64,000 nt of DNA, taken from the NCBI GenBank assembly GCA_963698565.1, contig CAVORH010000005.1, forward strand, positions 101,555 through 165,554. Reading direction: 5' to 3'. This DNA is from Sva-07 sp963698565 (GTDB taxonomy: Bacteria; Actinomycetota; Acidimicrobiia; Acidimicrobiales; Ilumatobacteraceae). Below, piece after piece: positions 43,603 to 51,847 of this stretch. Position numbers and translations under genes: made by a program. The notes beneath the pieces were generated by a model. The model was not told where the DNA came from. It searched no databases and was given only the letters and a program-made list of their open reading frames with translations. Positions within the stretch are counted from its first letter, which is position 1, and each line of letters opens with the position of its first letter.

Positions 43603-43654
43603 CCCCACCAACGACCCGCCTCCCCCCGGGCCGGTCCGGTGGGGGCGTCGTCGT
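43603..43654 (+). promoter_or_regulatory. GC-rich leader hairpins before msrA
   Basis: Between promoter P1 and msrA, CCCCACC (43603) can pair with GGTGGGG, or CCGCCTCCCC with GGGGGCG, so two hairpins exclude each other. This could slow or stop the polymerase. No T-tract follows. Confidence 0.4.
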
Positions 43655-43696
43655 CCGAAATCGATCGAAGATCGAGTAGTTGAATGGAGATCCACT

Positions 43697-44326
43697 GTGA
43701 ACCGTCGTCTTCCCGCTCCACCACCGCCCGCCGAGCGGTGCCTGCCCGGCCGCAGCGAACCGCTCGACATCCCGGCCGCCCACCACGTGAATGGCAACCC
43801 GCTCGTCGGTCCGTGGCCCGACGGCCTCGACACGCTCGTGGTCGCGATGGGTTGCTTCTGGGGCGCCGAGCGTCTCTTCTGGGAGACCCCGGGCGTGTAC
43901 AGCACCGCGGTTGGCTACGCCGGCGGTACCACACCGAACCCGACCTACGAGGAGACGTGCACGTCGATGACCGGGCACACCGAGGCCGTGCTGGTCGTCT
44001 TCGACCCGAACGTCGTCGGCGTCGAACAGTTGCTGGCGGTGTTCTGGGAGAACCACGACCCGACCCAGTTCATGGGTCAGGGCAACGACATCGGCAGCCA
44101 GTACCGGTCGGCGGTGTACACCAACTCCACTGAGCAGGCCGATGTCGTCGACGCGAGCCGCGACGCCTACCAGAAGCAGCTGTCAGCCGCGGGGTTCGGT
44201 GAGATCACCACCGAGATCGCCCCGGCCGGCGAGTTCTTCTACGCCGAGGGCTACCACCAGCAGTACTTGGCCAAGAACCCTGGCGGCTACTGCAACCACG
44301 GCTTCTGTCAGGTCGCCTACGCCTGA
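43697..44326 (+). CDS. msrA: peptide methionine sulfoxide reductase A
   Basis: 209 residues from GTG 43697. The catalytic Cys is in VVAMGCFWGAERLFWETPG. VYSTAVGYAGGTTPNPTYEE and YAEGYHQQYLAKNPGGYC (resolving Cys near the end, with a further NHGFC) complete the family. It reduces methionine-S-sulfoxide in proteins using thioredoxin. It starts the long plus-strand unit, with the redoxin-MsrB gene 38 bp downstream. The MsrA paralogue at 40374 has TGA in place of the catalytic Cys. Confidence 0.96.
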   Translation: MNRRLPAPPPPAERCLPGRSEPLDIPAAHHVNGNPLVGPWPDGLDTLVVAMGCFWGAERLFWETPGVYSTAVGYAGGTTPNPTYEETCTSMTGHTEAVLVVFDPNVVGVEQLLAVFWENHDPTQFMGQGNDIGSQYRSAVYTNSTEQADVVDASRDAYQKQLSAAGFGEITTEIAPAGEFFYAEGYHQQYLAKNPGGYCNHGFCQVAYA

Positions 44327-44364
44327 CGAGAGCGCCGCACACACAAGGAAAGGGGAACCACGCA

Positions 44365-44913
44365 ATGCATGACCAGTACGGAATTGTCGGGCACACCGCG
44401 CCGGAGTTCCGGTTCGACCACTGGCTGGACAACATCGACGGCGATCTGAAGATCGCCGACATCGACGAGCCGGTGATCTTTCTCTACAACTTTCAATCGT
44501 GGTGCCCTGGCTGTCACAGCCACGGGTTCCCGACGCTCAAGGCCGTTCGAGCTGCGCTCGATGCCGGCGGGTTTGCCGGCAGAGTGAAGTTCGTCGCAGT
44601 CCAGACCGTGTTCGAAGGTCACGACACCAACACCGCCGAGGCAGCACGCGAGTCACTTGGCCAGCACGGGCTCGGCGACCTCGCGTTGGGCCACGATTCG
44701 GGCCATCCGCCGACGATCATGGCGGACTACCGGACCGGTGGGACACCGTGGACCGTCGTGATCGGACCCCGGCCAGATCGGACCGTGCTCTTCAACGGGT
44801 TCCAACTCGACGCAACTGCCGCGGTCGAACTCATCGAAGCCGTGCTCGTCGATGAGCAGACGCCGACACAAACCGACACCTCACACACCGAACCCGAAGA
44901 AGGGAACACCGAA
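44365..44913 (+). CDS. thioredoxin-like redoxin (no stop before msrB)
   Basis: About 183 residues from ATG 44365. The active site is FLYNFQSWCPGCHSHGFP, a CxxC in the AhpC/TSA-thioredoxin fold, with GTPWTVVIGPRPDRTVLFNG near the C-terminal end. It probably supplies electrons to MsrA and MsrB. There is no stop codon before the msrB start at 44914, and both are in the same frame, so the two domains may be made as one protein. An internal AAGGGA ribosome site would also allow separate MsrB. Confidence 0.85.
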
Positions 44914-45319
44914 ATGACCAAGCCAGTGATCGACAAGAGCCGCGCTGCGCAAGCGCTTGACGAAGGAACAGTACGAGGTCACCCAGAACGGTGGCACCGA
45001 GCGGCCGTTCACCGGCATCTATCACGACACCAAGACCGACGGCGCGTATCGCTGTGTCGTGTGCGACGAGGTGCTGTTCGACAGTGCGTCGAAGTTCGAA
45101 TCCGGGACCGGTTGGCCGTCGTTCAGCGCCGAATCCGAGGAGGGCAAGGTCCGTCGCATCATCGACCCCAGCCACGCCATGACCCGCACCGAGGCTCGCT
45201 GCAACAACTGCGACGCGCACCTCGGTCACGTGTTCCCCGACGGCCCCGGCCCGGGCGGCGAACGGTACTGCATGAACTCCGCATCGCTGCGCCTCGAGCC
45301 GGCCGACACCACCCAATGA
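44914..45319 (+). CDS. msrB: peptide methionine sulfoxide reductase B, one-base frameshift
   Basis: ATG 44914 gives MTKPVIDKSRAAQAL. One extra T near 44957 must be removed to continue TKEQYEVTQNGGTERPFTGI; a TTG start at 44957 is the alternative. The zinc cysteines are YRCVVC and CNNC, and the catalytic Cys is in GGERYCMNSASLRLE. It reduces methionine-R-sulfoxide. Repaired, it is fused in frame behind the redoxin. A strong hairpin at 45326-45358 follows. Confidence 0.9.
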
Positions 45320-45325
45320 ACAGCC

Positions 45326-45358
45326 CCCGGCCCGTCAGTAACCAACTGGCGGGCCGGG
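45326..45358. terminator. strong hairpin after msrB
   Basis: CCCGGCCCGTCAG and CTGGCGGGCCGGG pair over 13 bp with one G-U and a 7-base loop. There is no T-tract. It may act as a partial terminator or protect the msrA-msrB part of the message. Confidence 0.6.
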
Positions 45359-45406
45359 AGTGACATCGTGAAGCGCAGCCGTGGGCTGCAGAACGGAGAG
45401 TGAGTG

Positions 45407-46000
45407 ATGGCAACGAGAGGATTCCAGGGTCGGGGGCGGTCGACCGACGGCCGGGTTCCACCCGGGCAGTTCGTGACCGATGATTTTCCGGTCTTGACGG
45501 CTGGCCCGACCGAGTTTGTCGAGACCGCTGACTGGTCCTTGACCGTGACTGACGGAATGGTCACTTCGACGTTCGACTGGGAGGGCCTGCACGAGCTCCC
45601 GATGGAGACGATCACGACCGACATCCATTGCGTCACGCACTGGTCGAAGTTCGACACGACATGGCGCGGTGTCCCGATCGAGGCACTGTTCGACGCCGCC
45701 GGTGTCGGTGACTTCGATTATGCGTTGGTGTCGAGCTACGGCGGATACACCACCAATCTTCCGGTGACTGACCTCGTCGACCGGGACGCGATGGTCGCGG
45801 TCGAGTTCGACGGTGCCCCGCTCGAAGCCGAACACGGCGGCCCTGTACGTCTGCTGGTCCCGCACCTGTATCTGTGGAAGAGCGCCAAGTGGCTGTCGGA
45901 GATCCGACTTGGAGACGACGAGGATCAGGGCTTCTGGGAAGCAGCGGGCTACCACAACTACGGCGACCCATGGTCAGAACAGCGCTACACCAGTGACTGA
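45407..46000 (+). CDS. sulfite-oxidase-like molybdopterin oxidoreductase (YuiH/MsrP-like)
   Basis: 197 residues from ATG 45407. The molybdenum-ligand Cys is in ITTDIHCVTHWSKFDTTWRG. VSSYGGYTTNLPVTDLVDRD and GGPVRLLVPHLYLWKSAKWL are typical of the small stand-alone SUOX fold. Members such as MsrP reduce methionine sulfoxide; others act on sulfur compounds. No Tat signal is seen, so it appears cytoplasmic. It overlaps the next gene, a flavin reductase that likely gives it electrons. Confidence 0.88.
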   Translation: MATRGFQGRGRSTDGRVPPGQFVTDDFPVLTAGPTEFVETADWSLTVTDGMVTSTFDWEGLHELPMETITTDIHCVTHWSKFDTTWRGVPIEALFDAAGVGDFDYALVSSYGGYTTNLPVTDLVDRDAMVAVEFDGAPLEAEHGGPVRLLVPHLYLWKSAKWLSEIRLGDDEDQGFWEAAGYHNYGDPWSEQRYTSD

Positions 46001-46733
46001 AACGACAACCATCGACCGGACTCCGATTCGTCGGCGGCTGGCATGGCGCGAAGCCATCGTCGTCGGCTCAGTTGCCGAGTCGACGACAGCCCGGACTCTC
46101 GTCCTGGGAATCGACGGGTGGACGTCCCATCGCGCCGGCCAACATCTGGATGTGCGCTTGACCGCACCGGACGGGTACCAGGCGACACGCAGCTACTCGC
46201 TGTCGTCGGGTCCCGGTGAGGCACCGCAGATCACGGTCGAGCGGGTGGAGGACGGAGAGGTGTCACCGTTCCTTGTCGACGAGATCGCCATCGGCGAGTC
46301 GATCGAGGTGCGTGGCCCGATCGGCGGCTACTTCGTATGGGAACCCTCCGAGGCGCCGGTCGTGTTGATCGGTGGCGGCTCAGGGCTCGCACCGCTGCGC
46401 GCGATCTGGCGGGCCGCGGCCAAGCATCAACACCCGGTCGTGATCGCCGCGTCCGCACGCAACGCCGACCGGCTCATCTACCGCGATGAACTGGACGCGC
46501 TCGACGCAACGGTCCATCTCACTCGTGATGCGACGATGGGATACCGGGCAGGGCGCATCGATCGGGCCGACCTCGACGCCCTCCTCGCGCAGGCAACGTC
46601 CAGCGCCCTGCAAACATCAACTGATGCCGTTGTGTTTGTTTGCGGGCCGACCGGCTTCGTCGAACACATCGCCACCGTCCTTCGCGACGCTGGCGTGCAC
46701 AACGAGGCGATGCGATTGGAGCGATTCGGATGA
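45993..46733 (+). CDS. FAD/NAD ferredoxin-reductase-type oxidoreductase
   Basis: 246 residues from GTG 45993, overlapping the Mo-protein stop by 8 bp. The FAD motif is TRSYSLSSGPGEAPQ (R-x-Y-S). The NAD part has VVLIGGGSGLAPLRAIWRA and VFVCGPTGFVEHIATVL. It has no 2Fe-2S domain. It probably passes electrons from NAD(P)H to the Mo-oxidoreductase. Fixed pairing of SUOX-like protein, reductase and DUF6510 occurs in other actinobacteria. Confidence 0.9.
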   Translation: MTETTTIDRTPIRRRLAWREAIVVGSVAESTTARTLVLGIDGWTSHRAGQHLDVRLTAPDGYQATRSYSLSSGPGEAPQITVERVEDGEVSPFLVDEIAIGESIEVRGPIGGYFVWEPSEAPVVLIGGGSGLAPLRAIWRAAAKHQHPVVIAASARNADRLIYRDELDALDATVHLTRDATMGYRAGRIDRADLDALLAQATSSALQTSTDAVVFVCGPTGFVEHIATVLRDAGVHNEAMRLERFG

Positions 46734-47026
46734 CCACCACAGGACCACTCGCGACGGAACCGGACATGACTCACGTCGACGGCAACGCAGTGATCGGAGC
46801 GCTGTCGATCGCGTTGGGCGTCGACATGGGTGATGCGGGCGCTGTCTGCGACAACTGCGGGCTACGCCACGCCATCGCGGAATGTCATGTGTATCTGCGT
46901 TGCCCCGGAATCGTGATGCGCTGTCCGCACTGCGCGGCGGTCGAGATCGTCCTGGTCGAGATCGCACACCGATTCCAGGTCACCATGAACGGTGTCGCCG
47001 CACTCAACCTGACGAGCAACCGATGA
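46730..47026 (+). CDS. DUF6510 zinc-ribbon-like protein
   Basis: 98 residues. Two CxxC pairs (VCDNC, RCPHC) indicate a zinc ribbon. The starting THVDGNAVIGALSIALGVDM and ending VTMNGVAALNLTSN match DUF6510. It overlaps both neighbours (ATGA-type), so it is part of the Mo-oxidoreductase unit. Its role is unknown, possibly assembly of that enzyme. Confidence 0.85.
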   Translation: MTTTGPLATEPDMTHVDGNAVIGALSIALGVDMGDAGAVCDNCGLRHAIAECHVYLRCPGIVMRCPHCAAVEIVLVEIAHRFQVTMNGVAALNLTSNR

Positions 47027-48276
47027 CCGAATTGTTGATCATCGCAGCGGTCACGTTCAGCTACGCGCTCGTGTCGGAGCGTCTGTCGATGTCACCGGTG
47101 ACTGCTCCGATGGTCTTCACGACCGTGGGCGTCATCGTCGGCACCGGCGGTTTCGGCTGGTTCGACCTCGAGTTGGACGGCGAGGCCACGTCGATCCTGG
47201 TCGAGGCGACTTTGGTGCTGGTGCTCTTCACTGATGCCATCCGCATCGATCTCGGGGTGCTGCGCCACCAGGCTGCGCTCCCGGGACGCATGCTCGGCGT
47301 CGGACTTCCATTGACGATCGTCGCCGGCACTGCGTTGGCCGTCGTGGTCGTACCGGGGCTCAGTGTGATCGAGGCAGCACTGCTCGCTGCCGTGCTCGCG
47401 CCGACCGACGCTGCGCTGGGACAGGCTGTGGTCAGTGACCGGCGACTCCCGGTCAGGATCCGCCAGACGATCAACGTCGAAAGCGGATTGAACGACGGGA
47501 TTGCTGTGCCGGTCGTGACCGTGCTGCTCGCTGCGGCCGCCGCCGAAGCCGCAGGTGGCGCAACTGACTGGGTCGGCCTCGCCGCCCGCCAGGTCGGATT
47601 CGGGGTCCTCGCCGGTGTGGTGGCCGGCGCGGTCGGCGGACGACTCTTGGACCATCGAGCCAGCGGCGGCCACGTGGAGGGCGTGTACCGCCAACTCGCG
47701 ACGATCGCGATCGCCGTCGCCGCGTTCGCTCTGGCGGGCGTGTTGGATGGCAACGGGTTCATCGCAGCGTTCGTGGCCGGGTTGTCGTTCGGGCGGATCG
47801 CCCGCCAACAATGCACCGGAATCCAAGACTTCACCGAGGACGAAGGCGAGCTGCTGTCGGCAATCACGTTCGTACTGTTCGGCGCAGTGCTCGTCGGGCC
47901 AGTACTTGACGACCTCACGTGGCAGATCGCCCTATACGTCGTGCTGTCGCTCACCGTCATCCGCATCGTCCCCGTCGTGCTGTCTTTGACGGCGTCGGGG
48001 ACTTTCTTCGAAACCCGATTGTTCCTCGGCTGGTTCGGACCACGCGGCCTCGCGTCAATTCTGTTCGCGCTGCTCGTGGTCGAGGAACTCGACTCCGACG
48101 TGGGCGACACGATCTTCACCGTCGCGGCGTGGACCGTGCTCGTGAGCATTTTCGCCCACGGACTCACCGCACGAGCCTGGGTGGGTCACCTCGCCCGCCG
48201 GCTCGATGCTGAGACCGAGCCGATGCCGGAGATGGAAGAGGTCGAAGAGCTCCCGACCCGCTCGGGAATGGCCTGA
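47023..48276 (+). CDS. CPA1-type Na+/H+ (cation/proton) antiporter
   Basis: 417 residues with about 12 membrane helices, e.g. LIIAAVTFSYALVSERL and LPLTIVAGTALAVVVVPGL. Key sites are VLAPTDAALGQAVV (ND/TD region), INVESGLNDGIAVPVVTVLL and WFGPRGLASILFALLV. It exchanges monovalent cations for protons and may protect cytoplasmic pH during oxidant stress. It starts in the stop of DUF6510 (ATGA). Confidence 0.92.
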   Translation: MTELLIIAAVTFSYALVSERLSMSPVTAPMVFTTVGVIVGTGGFGWFDLELDGEATSILVEATLVLVLFTDAIRIDLGVLRHQAALPGRMLGVGLPLTIVAGTALAVVVVPGLSVIEAALLAAVLAPTDAALGQAVVSDRRLPVRIRQTINVESGLNDGIAVPVVTVLLAAAAAEAAGGATDWVGLAARQVGFGVLAGVVAGAVGGRLLDHRASGGHVEGVYRQLATIAIAVAAFALAGVLDGNGFIAAFVAGLSFGRIARQQCTGIQDFTEDEGELLSAITFVLFGAVLVGPVLDDLTWQIALYVVLSLTVIRIVPVVLSLTASGTFFETRLFLGWFGPRGLASILFALLVVEELDSDVGDTIFTVAAWTVLVSIFAHGLTARAWVGHLARRLDAETEPMPEMEEVEELPTRSGMA

Positions 48277-48285
48277 GCATCTCCG

Positions 48286-49947
48286 ATGAATGAACATCAC
48301 ACCGATTTCATCCGACAACGAATCTCCGAGGACATCGCCGCTGGGCGGCTCGATGGTCGAGTTGTTCGGACTCGGTTCCCTCCCGAACCGAATGGGTACT
48401 TGCACATCGGACACGCCAAGTCGATCGTCTTGAACTTCGAGCTAGCCGACGAGTTCGGTGGGTCGTGCAACCTGCGCTTCGACGACACCAACCCGTCGTC
48501 GGCGTTCCCCGAGTTCTATCAAGCGATCATCGACGACATCGCATGGCTCGGATTTCGGCCGGCCCAGATCGGGTACGCCTCGGATCATTTCGAACAGCTC
48601 TACTTCTGGGCGCGCGACCTCATCGCCGCCGACGTCGCGTACGTCGACGACCAGGACGCCGCAACGATCTCGGACCAGCGCGGCGGGTACGGGACACCGG
48701 GCCGACCCAGCCCGTTCCGTAACCGCACACCCGATGAGAACCTGGAGTTGTTCGCCCGCATCCGCGCCGGCGAATTCGGTGATGGTTCTCGGGTCCTGCG
48801 AGCCAAGATCGACATGGCAGCCGACAACATGGTGTTCCGCGACCCCGTGTTGTACCGGATCCGACGGACCCGGCACCCACGCACCGGCAACGACTGGTTG
48901 ATCTACCCGACCTACGACTGGGCCCACGGCCAAGTCGACGCACTCGAAGGCATCACCCACTCCGTCGCAACACTCGAGTTCGGCGACCACCGCCCGCTCT
49001 ATGACTGGTTCCTCGCGCACCTCGACCTACCGGCGGCCCCGCCCACCCAGATCGAGTTCGCACGGTTGAACCTGACCCACACGGTGACCTCCAAACGGCT
49101 ACTGCGCCAACTGATCGACACCGGCGCTGTCGACGGCTGGGACGACCCACGGCTACCGACGCTGCAAGGGCTGCGCCGCCGCGGGTATCCGCCCAGAGCG
49201 ATCATCGAGTTCTTGAAACACATCGGTGTCGCGAGAACGAACAGCACCGTCGACATCGAACTCCTCGAATCGTTCGTGCGAACCGAACTCAACCGGACCG
49301 CGCAACGGCGAATGGTCGTGCTGCGCCCCCTCAAGGTCGTCATCACCAACTGGCCCGACGGACACGTCGAGTGGGTTGACGTCGCGAACAACCCCGAACG
49401 CCCGGGCGACGGGACCCGCCACGTGCCGTTCACCGGAGTGTTGTGGATCGAACGCGACGACTTCGAAGTCGAACCGCCACCGAAGTTCTACCGGCTCAGC
49501 CCTCGACGCGAAGTCAGACTCCGCAACGCGTTCTACATCACCGCCACCGACGTGATCGTCGACAACGACGACACGATCATCGAAGTGCACTGCACGTACG
49601 ATCCCGACAGTGCCGGCGGGTCAACGTCTGACGGCCGCCGAGTTCGGTCAACACTGCATTGGGTCTCCGCTCCGCACGCTGTCGACACGACCGTGCATCT
49701 CTACGACCGCGGCGACACGCCCCCGCACAACGCAACAAGCAACGGCGAATCAACCAAGCCCGAGTCGAAGGAGACGCTGTCAGCCAAGGCCGAACCGGCG
49801 CTCGCCGCGACACCGGCAGGCTCGGTCGTCCAATTCGAACGGCTCGGCTATTTCGCATTAGATCCTCATCGGCCGGCCACCTTTCACCGCACGGTTGGGC
49901 TGCGCGACGAATGGGCCCGAATCCAGAAACAGGCGCGCACGACCTGA
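48286..49947 (+). CDS. glnS: glutaminyl-tRNA synthetase
   Basis: 553 residues. The class I HIGH motif is PPEPNGYLHIGHAKSIVLNF, the KMSKS-like loop is TVTSKRLLRQL, and GlnRS marks such as LRFDDTNPS and YDWAHGQVDALEGITHS are present. It charges tRNA-Gln directly. Most actinobacteria lack GlnRS and use GatCAB, so its place within an accessory stress island suggests horizontal gain. It lies 10 bp after the antiporter gene and is likely co-transcribed. Confidence 0.93.
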   Translation: MNEHHTDFIRQRISEDIAAGRLDGRVVRTRFPPEPNGYLHIGHAKSIVLNFELADEFGGSCNLRFDDTNPSSAFPEFYQAIIDDIAWLGFRPAQIGYASDHFEQLYFWARDLIAADVAYVDDQDAATISDQRGGYGTPGRPSPFRNRTPDENLELFARIRAGEFGDGSRVLRAKIDMAADNMVFRDPVLYRIRRTRHPRTGNDWLIYPTYDWAHGQVDALEGITHSVATLEFGDHRPLYDWFLAHLDLPAAPPTQIEFARLNLTHTVTSKRLLRQLIDTGAVDGWDDPRLPTLQGLRRRGYPPRAIIEFLKHIGVARTNSTVDIELLESFVRTELNRTAQRRMVVLRPLKVVITNWPDGHVEWVDVANNPERPGDGTRHVPFTGVLWIERDDFEVEPPPKFYRLSPRREVRLRNAFYITATDVIVDNDDTIIEVHCTYDPDSAGGSTSDGRRVRSTLHWVSAPHAVDTTVHLYDRGDTPPHNATSNGESTKPESKETLSAKAEPALAATPAGSVVQFERLGYFALDPHRPATFHRTVGLRDEWARIQKQARTT

Positions 49948-49972
49948 CGTCGGCATTCCTCGACACGACAGC

Positions 49973-49999
49973 TGTAACAGTTCGCGTTCTCGATGGTCT
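49973..49999 (+). promoter_or_regulatory. ECF-type promoter P2 (pterin dehydratase)
   Basis: TGTAAC, 17 nt, GTCT, with CTCGATG before GTCT. It lies 70 bp before the start of the next gene. Confidence 0.7.
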
Positions 50000-50068
50000 C
50001 TACACGTCAACATCCGATCCCACGGCCCCACTCGTGCCCGGACAGATCGAGCATCAAGGAGATCGAAC

Positions 50069-50389
50069 ATGCCCACCCGCATCCCCAACCCAGAGATCGA
50101 CGCCGTCCTCGAAGCCTCCGATGGGTGGCGACGGAAAGGCAAGGTGATCACCGCCTCCTACACGTTCGACTCGTTCCGCACAGCATTCGAATTCATGACC
50201 GAAGTCGCCCAACACGCCGAGACGCGTCAACACCATCCCGACTGGCGCAACCACGACAACCACGTCCAGATCGATCTCAGCACCCACGAACTTGGCGGCA
50301 TCACCGACATCGACCTCGATTTCTCAGCATTGATCTCACGCATCGCCAGCACCATTCGGAACCGCACCCAAGAGACGCTGCAGCCGTAA
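50069..50389 (+). CDS. phhB: 4a-hydroxytetrahydrobiopterin dehydratase (PCD/DCoH)
   Basis: 106 residues from ATG 50069. The active-site signature is EVAQHAETRQHHPDWRN followed by NHVQIDLSTHELGGITDID. The enzyme dehydrates 4a-hydroxypterins to recycle biopterin. A role linked to the molybdopterin enzyme or another moonlighting function is possible but not shown. It has its own island-type promoter. Confidence 0.92.
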   Translation: MPTRIPNPEIDAVLEASDGWRRKGKVITASYTFDSFRTAFEFMTEVAQHAETRQHHPDWRNHDNHVQIDLSTHELGGITDIDLDFSALISRIASTIRNRTQETLQP

Positions 50390-50436
50390 CTGGCGTCCGG
50401 CGACCCCGACCAGCGCGAGACTCGACGCGCGAACTG

Positions 50437-50463
50437 TGTAACGCACAGCTTTCGAGATTGTCG
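50437..50463 (+). promoter_or_regulatory. ECF-type promoter P3 (anti-sigma/sigma fusion and AhpD-like operon)
   Basis: TGTAAC, 17 nt, GTCG, with GAGATT before GTCG. It lies 42 bp before the start at 50505. Confidence 0.65.
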
Positions 50464-50504
50464 AGTAGATCCAGACCGAGCACTCACCGCCCCAGGAGAC
50501 CTCC

Positions 50505-51347
50505 ATGACGAATGCCACCATCGACCCGAACGCGCTGTCGTGTGCCGGATGCACCAACCAGCTCACCCGTTTCCAAACAGGACTCCTCGAAGAGGCCGAC
50601 GAGGCCGTCGTGCAGGAACACCTCGACTCATGCCCGGACTGTCGACTGTTCTCCGACCAGATCGACATCGTGAGCGACTTCGTCGGTTCCAGTGAACTCA
50701 CCGACGTGCCCGACAGCGTCTCGAATCTGCTCGACGGTTCGGCCCCCGGCACCTCCGACTCATCCCGTGACATTTCGGGCACCGTGCGAAGCCTCTGTCG
50801 TCTCGCCGACAGTCTCGACCCAAACGGCGCCGAGGACCTGGTGCAACAAACGCTGCTCGCAGCACTCGAACACGACCCGGCGCGTCTCGACCTGTCGGTG
50901 CTCGCCCAGAATCTCACCGACCGAGCGCTGGGCGATTCGGGCCCGACTGTGCGCAGTCTCGACGACTTCACGACTCGAACCGAAAGCTTCAGCCCGAGCC
51001 TCGATCCGGATGGCGACACCGCGGAACTCTTCTATCCGGACTTCTACGCCAGCGGGCCCGAAGCAGGACGCCACGTCAACGCACCGAACCGGTGGGGCCA
51101 CACGAACAGCCTGAGCCCCGACGACGATGTCTTGACCGCCGAGCTCTACGGAGTCGTCGACCAAGCGCTTGCGCGACTGGATGACCCGCTCGGCCAACTG
51201 GTGCAACTCGTCGACATCGACGATGTGTCGGTGACCGACGCCGCGGCCATGCTTCGCCTCGACCAGACCCAAGCGGTCGAAGCTCTGCACCGTGCCCGGG
51301 TCCATCTCCGCGGAGCTGTCGACAACGTCGTGAGGTTTGGACGATGA
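50505..51347 (+). CDS. fused zinc-finger anti-sigma and sigma-factor-like protein
   Basis: 280 residues. The N-terminal 60 residues form a zf-HC2 domain (SCAGCTNQLTRFQTGLLEEA, EHLDSCPDCRLFSDQI). The rest looks like sigma-70 regions: ADSLDPNGAEDLVQQTLLAA (region 2-like) and ALARLDDPLGQLVQLVDIDD, TDAAAMLRLDQTQAVEALHR (region 4). Normally these are two proteins. A built-in redox switch is possible; a degenerate regulator is the alternative, since region 2.3-2.4 DNA-binding residues are not obvious. It overlaps the AhpD-like gene by ATGA. Confidence 0.75.
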   Translation: MTNATIDPNALSCAGCTNQLTRFQTGLLEEADEAVVQEHLDSCPDCRLFSDQIDIVSDFVGSSELTDVPDSVSNLLDGSAPGTSDSSRDISGTVRSLCRLADSLDPNGAEDLVQQTLLAALEHDPARLDLSVLAQNLTDRALGDSGPTVRSLDDFTTRTESFSPSLDPDGDTAELFYPDFYASGPEAGRHVNAPNRWGHTNSLSPDDDVLTAELYGVVDQALARLDDPLGQLVQLVDIDDVSVTDAAAMLRLDQTQAVEALHRARVHLRGAVDNVVRFGR

Positions 51348-51823
51348 CCGACATCGTGTTCGAGAACCGCCGATTCGATCCCGACCTCACCGCCTTCCAT
51401 GACCTGGCCAAAGCAATGGCCAAGGCGTTCGGTTACACCGCCGACCTCGCACTGGACCAGCATCTCGCTCAGCTGGTCAGGCTGCGAGTCGCCCAACTCA
51501 ACAACTGCTCGTACTGCCTCATCCTGCACGCTGAGACCAGCCGCACCATCGGTATCCACCCAGCCAAGGTCGACAACCTCGCCAGTTGGTGGGAGAGCGG
51601 CCTGTTCGACGCCGCCGAGCAGGCCGCGCTCGCATACTGCGATGCGCTCACCGCCGGCAATGCCCCCGGCTTCGGAGGCGTCCACGACCAGGCCGCCACG
51701 CATTTCGACCAGACCGAAATCGCCGAACTCGCCGCGATCGTCATCAACATGAACGTCTGGACTCGCCTCAAGCTCGCCCAAGGCGCAACCCCGGTGAACG
51801 CGTCGAGCGACAGATCCACCTGA
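51344..51823 (+). CDS. AhpD-like carboxymuconolactone-decarboxylase-family protein
   Basis: 159 residues. The redox motif is AQLNNCSYCLILHAETSRTI (CxxC then His), typical of AhpD-type alkylhydroperoxidases. The helix ELAAIVINMNVWTRLKLA follows. It may reduce peroxides or act as an adaptor for peroxiredoxin. Its start overlaps the regulator fusion by 4 bp, so they are co-translated. Confidence 0.9.
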   Translation: MTDIVFENRRFDPDLTAFHDLAKAMAKAFGYTADLALDQHLAQLVRLRVAQLNNCSYCLILHAETSRTIGIHPAKVDNLASWWESGLFDAAEQAALAYCDALTAGNAPGFGGVHDQAATHFDQTEIAELAAIVINMNVWTRLKLAQGATPVNASSDRST

Positions 51824-51847
51824 CCTCAAACAGCGCGTCTGCGTTTG

